Origin: JABMPU01 sp964457455
GTDB taxonomy: Bacteria; Cloacimonadota; Cloacimonadia; Cloacimonadales; TCS61
DNA: 19,748 nucleotides
Assembly (NCBI GenBank): GCA_964457455.1
Contig: CAYWJN010000050.1
Coordinates: 1-19,748, forward strand
Direction: 5' to 3'
Position numbers and translations under genes: made by a program. Every line of letters starts with the position of its first letter. The first letter of the stretch is position 1. Shown here piece after piece: positions 16,501-19,748 of this stretch. The notes beneath the pieces are model-generated. The model was not told the DNA's origin and searched no databases. It saw only the letters and a program-made list of their open reading frames with translations.

Positions 16501-16759
16501 CGAAAGGACAATTTTCAGCTTTAAATTACCGGAAAAATTAAGTAGGATTACAATCCGGATTTTTGATTTAAAAGGAAGACTTGTGAAAAAACTAATTGAC
16601 CAAACTCTTCAAGCGTGCGAGGGGAATTTAGTCTGGGATGGGAGAGGAGATAACAGCAGGAATCTTCCCATCGGAGTTTACATAGTTTTAATGGAAGCTA
16701 CTTCTCGTGAATCTGAAAAAGTATATTCTAAGAAAATAACAGTTGTGATTGGAAAATAG
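13589..16759 (+). CDS. Large secreted lamin-tail-domain repeat protein with sorting domain
   Basis: A 1056-residue exported protein. The signal peptide (1-19, MCFLFMFSIFSFLFSQ) is followed by a lamin-tail-type domain, IVINEALYDPAGADTGYEW. Similar openings recur at ~293 (LVLNEVMFKP), ~550 (VVNEIMYNPNEEEPEWLEL) and ~804 (VVNEIMYRPFDEQPEWIEL), giving four such domains. CARDB-like beta domains (for example FEKDLEL, IKNIGL, NNIDFSFYNN) lie between them. The last two units are a 254-residue duplication. From ~956 the C-terminus (VNPNPFSP, IRIFDLKGRLVKKL, VWDGRGDNSRN, IGVYIVLMEA) is a FlgD-like/type IX-style sorting domain. The start ATG has GAAGG seven bases upstream; another ATG at 13584 is out of frame. 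Such proteins are cell-surface or extracellular; an adhesive or structural role is likely but unproven. Confidence 0.88.
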   Translation: MKRIMCFLFMFSIFSFLFSQNIVINEALYDPAGADTGYEWIELYNAGEQGVNLNGWIIQKAGSQFELVYAFDLFSGYSIAPHSYFLIGEEFVPNTDLTTDLTFQNGGTATDGIRIVSADAIYTDTVLYDSPNSNNLPDDISNPGEYFAPDVDGGNSLARKHDGEDSNNCEIDFFECENPTPGEPNLYPVDLAIYELNIAEIESILWLETEVFNLSTEIVDNSTASLEITINNSPFNVYDLPEILPESYIVFSCELGSFPDGYYVTSATVNYPFDNNLENNSASNSVLIGSSPLVLNEVMFKPAASNQEWIEIFNRSASGYLVDNFAIIDASGGQISFSGSIESQDFLVVCPDQNLLLEIYPEANPDNIAEAVSWTVLNNTEESLKLVDQYETKFDSTSYEGSNCPTNFSIERVNPFIDENIIWEICQDSLGATPTFQNSLLPFEKDLELVADDFEVQQNQIEHSVIIKNIGLENITSGYFVCSSILNGEYPGIVVYEENLTIDDSLNFSFFTELPPIGYTTFKYEIISIEDLNEYNNIDFSFYNNNALPFVVNEIMYNPNEEEPEWLELKINNFIPDLDQIYIIVSDDSVTIPISDNDFILLTDSEEDSLFLENNYNLSNVPIYINLGNLSNSGEQISIIDVHGNTIESFFYDPDWNDELDGVSIERKNPFLPADSWNWGASNNVCTPGAQNSLLPFEKDMELSFASCSDTLNGIFHSVKIKNIGLNQINNAILTCYSALNGSSNETEIFQEELTIGDSLEYNFTLEYPEIGFTTFHYEIYSAEDNNPSNNNAYDFFNNYSLPFVVNEIMYRPFDEQPEWIELKINDYILHLNNILIVVDEDTLQIPFSDSNYILITGSEEDVQFLIDNYNLTNVPIYEGLSSLSNYGEQIAILDESENLIESFFYISDWNDDLKGVSVERVNPRIIANPENWGPAVNVCTPGTQNSVFVQVLPSSVKLSVNPNPFSPYQSERTIFSFKLPEKLSRITIRIFDLKGRLVKKLIDQTLQACEGNLVWDGRGDNSRNLPIGVYIVLMEATSRESEKVYSKKITVVIGK
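14897..16420 (+). repeat. 762-bp in-frame tandem duplication inside the lamin-tail gene
   Basis: CAGAACAGTCTTTTACCGTT at 14897 recurs at 15659 with one change and, weaker, at 16421 (CAAAACAGTGTTTTT). CTTCCTTTTGTAGT at 15230 recurs at 15992. All spacings are exactly 762 bp (254 codons). Each unit encodes one CARDB-like plus one lamin-tail domain. The DNA has diverged clearly, so the duplication is old and the exact length has been kept. Confidence 0.85.
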
Positions 16760-16766
16760 ATAATGA

Positions 16767-16819
16767 AACCTTGCGAATGGTTGTCGAACTTCTTGCTTTT
16801 CTCGACCTTCGCAATGGTT
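16767..16819. repeat. Long imperfect hairpin element
   Basis: AACC-TTGCGAA (16767-16777) pairs with TTCGCAA-t-GGTT (16808-16819), and GGT (16779-16781) with ACC (16805-16807). The two arms are also near-direct repeats, CCTTGCGAATGGTTG and CCTTCGCAATGGTTG, differing only in a central GCG/CGC. It begins eight bases after the lamin-tail stop and has no T-run. Likely a dispersed palindromic repeat that may protect or end the transcript. Confidence 0.5.
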
Positions 16820-16820
16820 G

Positions 16821-16889
16821 AATTTGGAGTAAAATATACGTAATATTTTAAGCATCAACACGGTTGATGCACTCCACAAATTAAAGGAG
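16821..16889 (+). promoter_or_regulatory. Structured leader of comM: three-way junction next to the ribosome-binding site
   Basis: The 62 bases at 16821-16882 can fold completely. The closing stem is AATTTGGAGT (16821-16830) with ACTCC-ac-AAATT (16871-16882). Arm 1 is AAAATAT-ACGTA-ATATTTT (16831-16849). Arm 2 is GCATCAAC-ACG-GTTGATGC (16852-16870), a perfect 8-bp stem. The Shine-Dalgarno sequence AAGGAG (16884-16889) follows at once, five bases before the ATG. CTCC (16872-16875) can pair either with GGAG in the closing stem or with GGAG of the Shine-Dalgarno sequence, so the leader could switch translation. It matches no riboswitch class I recognise and might instead be a mobile palindrome. 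Confidence 0.45.
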
Positions 16890-16894
16890 CATTT

Positions 16895-18433
16895 ATGTAC
16901 GGCAGAACAATTTCGTATGCAATTCAGGGAATCGATGCTGAGCAGATCATTGTGGAAGCAGATGTTAAGGGAGGATTGTACAAATTTAACATTGTAGGAT
17001 TGCCTTCTAATTCTGTGAAAGAAAGCCGCGATAGAGTTTCGGCAGCGATAAAGAATTCCGGTTTCAGGTTTCCGACCCACAGATATACTGTTAATCTCGC
17101 TCCTGCTGATATTAAAAAAGATGGTGTGGCATTGGATCTTCCCACTTCATTAGCTTTAGTTTTAGCCATGCACCAGATGAAAACAAATAAAATGGAAAGA
17201 TATGCTTTTATAGGAGAACTATCTTTAGACGGCAATTTGCGACCGGTTCGTGGAGTTCTGCCGGTTGCCATAGCTTGCTGGAAGGATGAACTGGATGGTC
17301 TTATTCTTCCCTATGAGAACGCAAAAGAAGCTGCTATTATTGAAAAACTGAATGTTCTTCCTGCAACTTCGTTGAATGAAGTTGTTAATTTTCTGGAAGG
17401 AAAGATCGAGATTGAACCTGTTAAAGTAGATAAAAAAGAGATATTTGCTCAACTGAATGAAAGTCCGGTTGATATGTATGATGTGAAAGGGCAGTTTCAT
17501 GTGAAAAGAGCTTTGGAAGTAGCAGCAGCAGGTGGACACAATGTTCTTATGCTCGGTCCCCCAGGTTCGGGAAAAACTATGTTAGCCCGACGCATTCCTA
17601 CGATTCTACCGGGATTGACTCTGGAAGAATCTTTGGAAACCACCAAAATTCATTCTGTTGCAGGTTTGATTGGAAGCAGAAAGGGAGTTGTAACCAGTCG
17701 TCCGTTTCGTTCTCCTCATCATACTATTAGCGATGTGGCTTTGATTGGCGGTGGAAGTTATCCCAAACCTGGGGAAGTTTCTTTATCTCATAATGGAGTT
17801 CTCTTTTTGGATGAATTACCGGAGTTTAAAAAATCTGTGTTGGAGGTTCTTCGCCAGCCGCTTGAGGATGAGGTTGTAACAATTTCGCGAGCCACTCAAA
17901 GCCTGGAATTTCCTGCTAAATTTATGATGGTTGCTTCCATGAATCCCTGTCCATGCGGATATTTCGGCAGCAATGTGGAGGGACATACCTGTTCCTGCCC
18001 CATTGCCAATATTCAAAGATATCGCTCCAGGATTTCCGGTCCGCTTCTGGATAGGATAGATATTCACGTGGAAGTTCCTGCTGTGAAATATGATGAATTG
18101 AGCGGACTTCCAACCGGTGAGAAATCCGAAAGTGTCAGACAAAGAGTGAATAACTCGCGGGATATTCAACTGGAGAGATTTGCAGCAGAAAAAATTTACA
18201 GTAATTCCCAGATGAATCCCAAACAGATAAGAAAATATTGCCAATTGGATGATGAAAGCAAAAATGTTCTGAAAATGGCTATGGATAAGATGGGGCTTTC
18301 TGCCAGAGCTTATGATAGAATTTTAAAAGTTTCCCGCACAATTGCAGACTTGGAAGAAAGTGACAACATAACAGTAGCTCACATCAGCGAAGCTGTGCAA
18401 TATCGGAGTCTGGACAGGAAGTTTTGGGAATGA
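16895..18433 (+). CDS. comM: ComM/YifB-family AAA+ ATPase (Mg-chelatase-like)
   Basis: A 512-residue cytoplasmic protein of normal family length. The N-terminal ChlI/Lon-S5-like domain (~1-170) begins MYGRTISYAIQGIDAEQIIV and holds NLAPADIKKDG. The AAA+ domain has Walker A GPPGSGKT (221-228), the family block SRPFRSPHHTISDVALIGGG, and Walker B GVLFLDELPEF. A cysteine cluster, NPCPCGYFG with HTCSC (C352, C354, C366, C368), follows. The C-terminal Mg-chelatase-type lid has LSARAYDRILKVSRTIADLE. ComM is a helicase that promotes branch migration when incoming DNA recombines during natural transformation; that role is from the family. AAGGAG stands five bases before the ATG, and the leader before it is highly structured. 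Confidence 0.95.
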   Translation: MYGRTISYAIQGIDAEQIIVEADVKGGLYKFNIVGLPSNSVKESRDRVSAAIKNSGFRFPTHRYTVNLAPADIKKDGVALDLPTSLALVLAMHQMKTNKMERYAFIGELSLDGNLRPVRGVLPVAIACWKDELDGLILPYENAKEAAIIEKLNVLPATSLNEVVNFLEGKIEIEPVKVDKKEIFAQLNESPVDMYDVKGQFHVKRALEVAAAGGHNVLMLGPPGSGKTMLARRIPTILPGLTLEESLETTKIHSVAGLIGSRKGVVTSRPFRSPHHTISDVALIGGGSYPKPGEVSLSHNGVLFLDELPEFKKSVLEVLRQPLEDEVVTISRATQSLEFPAKFMMVASMNPCPCGYFGSNVEGHTCSCPIANIQRYRSRISGPLLDRIDIHVEVPAVKYDELSGLPTGEKSESVRQRVNNSRDIQLERFAAEKIYSNSQMNPKQIRKYCQLDDESKNVLKMAMDKMGLSARAYDRILKVSRTIADLEESDNITVAHISEAVQYRSLDRKFWE

Positions 18434-18485
18434 AAAAAAGAAAAAAAATCCAAAAATGGTTGGAAAAAAAAACGGAGGAGAAAAC

Positions 18486-19235
18486 ATGAAGACAGGAATT
18501 AAAGTAGTTTTGTTGCTTATCATGGTGCTAATTTTGTCATGTGCAAAAGAGCATTTGGTAGTGTTAACCGAAGAATTCCCACCTTTTAATTTTACAAAGG
18601 ATGGAGAAGTAGCTGGTTTATCAACAGAGGTTGTAAAAGCCATTTTAACCGAAGCAGGAATATCTTATGAGGTTCAGGTTCATTCCTGGAAAGAATCTTA
18701 TGAAACTGCCCTGAGCACAAAAAATTGTATCTTATTTTCAACAAGCCGCAGACCGGAGAGGGAAGAACTTTTCAAATGGGTGGGAACAATTGCTCCCACG
18801 AATTATTCGATTTTTGCTCTGGCAGAAAGAGAGGATATTGAAATCTTAGCTTTAGAAGAAATGGAAAAGTACAAAATAGGGATCACTCCGGGTGATGCAC
18901 GGGAAAGCTTTTTCAAATCTAAAGGTTACGAAATTGACAAGCAGTTAATCGTTTCTGAAAACAACAGAGCTAATTTTGAAAAGCTGATGAACAAAGAAAT
19001 TGATTTGTGGCCTATGCCAAATGTAACTGCAAGTTATATTGTAAAGGAAGCTGGCTTTAAACCCGAAGAAGTTATCAATGGAGTATTCGTGCTGGAAGAA
19101 CTCACAAAAGGCGGGTATTATCTTGCCCTCAACAAAAACACATCTGATGCTGTTGTTAAGAAATTGCAGGCTGCATTAGATAAGATCAAAGAAGATGGCA
19201 CTTTTGATAAGATTTTGAAAAAGTGGGGAGTTTAA
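18486..19235 (+). CDS. Lipoprotein, family-3 extracellular solute-binding protein
   Basis: A 249-residue protein with a lipoprotein signal peptide (LLLIMVLILSC, lipid-carrying Cys19). It then shows the two-lobe periplasmic binding fold of the amino-acid/polar-compound family: VLTEEFPPFNFTKDGEVAGL and STEVVKAILTEAGISYEV in lobe 1, STSRRPEREELFKWVG as the typical ligand-loop block, YKIGITPGDARESFFKSKGY at the hinge, and ALDKIKEDGTFDKILKKWG at the end. No ABC permease or ATPase genes are next to it, so it may be an orphan receptor or use a distant transporter. The start at 18486 is chosen over an upstream in-frame ATG at 18456 because CGGAGGAG lies five bases before it and the signal peptide starts there. 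A terminator-like hairpin follows the stop. Confidence 0.9.
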   Translation: MKTGIKVVLLLIMVLILSCAKEHLVVLTEEFPPFNFTKDGEVAGLSTEVVKAILTEAGISYEVQVHSWKESYETALSTKNCILFSTSRRPEREELFKWVGTIAPTNYSIFALAEREDIEILALEEMEKYKIGITPGDARESFFKSKGYEIDKQLIVSENNRANFEKLMNKEIDLWPMPNVTASYIVKEAGFKPEEVINGVFVLEELTKGGYYLALNKNTSDAVVKKLQAALDKIKEDGTFDKILKKWGV

Positions 19236-19248
19236 GAGGAATCAGTAA

Positions 19249-19284
19249 AAAACTTCGGAAGTCTTTTCTGGATTCCGAAGTTTT
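19249..19284 (+). terminator. Intrinsic terminator, possibly bidirectional
   Basis: AAAACTTCGGAA (19249-19260) and TTCCGAAGTTTT (19273-19284) form a perfect 12-bp stem with a 12-base loop. The T-run is short on the plus strand and the matching A-run would serve the minus strand. It lies 13 bases after the solute-binding protein stop. Confidence 0.75.
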
Positions 19285-19291
19285 AACTTAT

Positions 19292-19361
19292 TGTCATTCC
19301 CGTGAAAACGGGAAACCATTTCTTTTCTTTTTTTTAGATTCCCGCTTCTGCGGGAATGACA
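19292..19361. repeat. Palindromic double-hairpin intergenic repeat, family A copy 2
   Basis: A 70-bp element with the same termini as the copy at 2273-2345 (TGTCATTCCC / GGGAATGACA). The inner hairpins are TTCCCGT-GAAA-ACGGGAA (19297-19314) and ATTCCCGC-TTCT-GCGGGAAT (19338-19357). The stems differ from copy 1 by paired, compensating changes, so the fold rather than the exact sequence is kept. Confidence 0.8.
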
Positions 19362-19449
19362 GACATGAAGCGAGAGGACTCATTTTTTTTCGTTTGTTTT
19401 TAAATTCCAATTTGGAAACGATTAAACAGTTTTATAAAAAGGAGCTTAT

Positions 19450-19748
19450 ATGAAAAATCTAAAAATCAATATAACAACAATATTTATTATCTTATTATTC
19501 ACGTTCTCGTTAATCGCAGAAGACAATTTTCACTTTGCAATTTTAGGTGATAGAACCGGTGGAGCAGATCAGGAAGCTTTTGAATTAGTAGTGCAAGAAA
19601 TGAGCAATCTGCGTCCGGATTTTGTGGTCACTGTGGGAGATTTAGTTGAATACGGACGAATTCTGAGCGATTGGGACATTCCCATGGAAACAATGAAAAC
19701 CTTTGCATATCTGATTTATTTCAACAACTTCAGAAAAAATAGAAATAG
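19450..19748 (+). CDS. Exported calcineurin-like phosphoesterase (3' end missing)
   Basis: An open frame of 99 codons runs off the right edge. An AAAGGAG ribosome-binding site lies six bases before the ATG. A signal peptide (about 1-23, TTIFIILLFTFSLIAE) is followed by FHFAILGDRTGG and RPDFVVTVGDLVEYG, the two first metal-binding blocks (GDxxG... and GDxV) of calcineurin-like metallophosphoesterases. The GNHD block normally follows within ~40 residues, but the last residues here (LIYFNNFRKNRN) do not show it. The protein may diverge, carry an insertion, or the motif may lie past the edge. Substrate unknown. Confidence 0.7.
   Translation, partial: MKNLKINITTIFIILLFTFSLIAEDNFHFAILGDRTGGADQEAFELVVQEMSNLRPDFVVTVGDLVEYGRILSDWDIPMETMKTFAYLIYFNNFRKNRN

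Noticed and set aside
17816..18244. Minus-strand frame of 142 codons inside comM
   Set aside because: It mirrors a strongly conserved gene, has no family features, and no ribosome-binding site.
18456..18485. Upstream ATG for the solute-binding lipoprotein
   Set aside because: It would add ten charged residues before a complete lipoprotein signal peptide; the strong GGAGGAG site serves ATG 18486.
19223..19453. Frame of 76 codons after the solute-binding protein
   Set aside because: It is made of terminator and palindromic repeat sequence and has no coding character.

Overview
The window is about 35% G+C, lies almost entirely on the plus strand, and reads as a chromosomal segment of a Gram-negative bacterium of the Fibrobacteres-Chlorobi-Bacteroidetes neighbourhood, most plausibly Cloacimonadota-like. 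The evidence for this is three large secreted proteins (beta-helix and lamin-tail types) that end in a FlgD-like/type IX-style C-terminal sorting domain (the NYPNPFNP...YNIKGQ...WNGKD...GIYFYKL pattern), together with dense short palindromic intergenic repeats. The taxon is an inference; no rRNA or tRNA is present.

Layout. (1) 1-4728: two paralogous exported beta-helix proteins, the first cut by the left edge, separated by a double-hairpin repeat and closed by a good intrinsic terminator. (2) 4811-6178: a half-length UvrC/Cho-like protein with a degenerate nuclease site, then a stand-alone receiver protein. (3) 6234-9239: a palindromic repeat followed by a tightly packed operon of membrane-anchored metallopeptidase, MazG and a sensor histidine kinase, with overlapping ends. 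(4) 9351-10936: a visibly AT-richer restriction-modification islet. It holds a truncated DNA methyltransferase, an HTH-bearing restriction endonuclease, a small acidic protein, and the C-terminal relic of a second adenine methyltransferase. (5) 11000-13340: a bifunctional NAD(P)HX repair enzyme, then a HEPN/MNT toxin-antitoxin pair. (6) 13589-16759: a 1056-residue exported protein with four lamin-tail-like domains, two of them in an exact 762-bp duplication. (7) 16767-19235: a hairpin repeat, a possible structured leader, a ComM/YifB AAA+ protein, and a lipoprotein of the family-3 solute-binding type. (8) 19249-19748: a terminator, a second copy of the palindromic repeat, and the start of an exported calcineurin-like phosphoesterase cut by the right edge.

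Functionally the window mixes housekeeping and repair genes (mazG, nnr, comM), signalling (receiver and kinase, possibly partners although not adjacent), cell-surface/export genes, and defence genes in two clusters around nnr. The points most worth a second look are: the 5' leader of comM, which can fold as a three-way junction whose closing strand could also mask the ribosome-binding site; the restriction locus whose two methyltransferases both look broken; and the UvrC-like protein that keeps its four Fe-S-type cysteines but has lost the catalytic arginine and the second nuclease domain.
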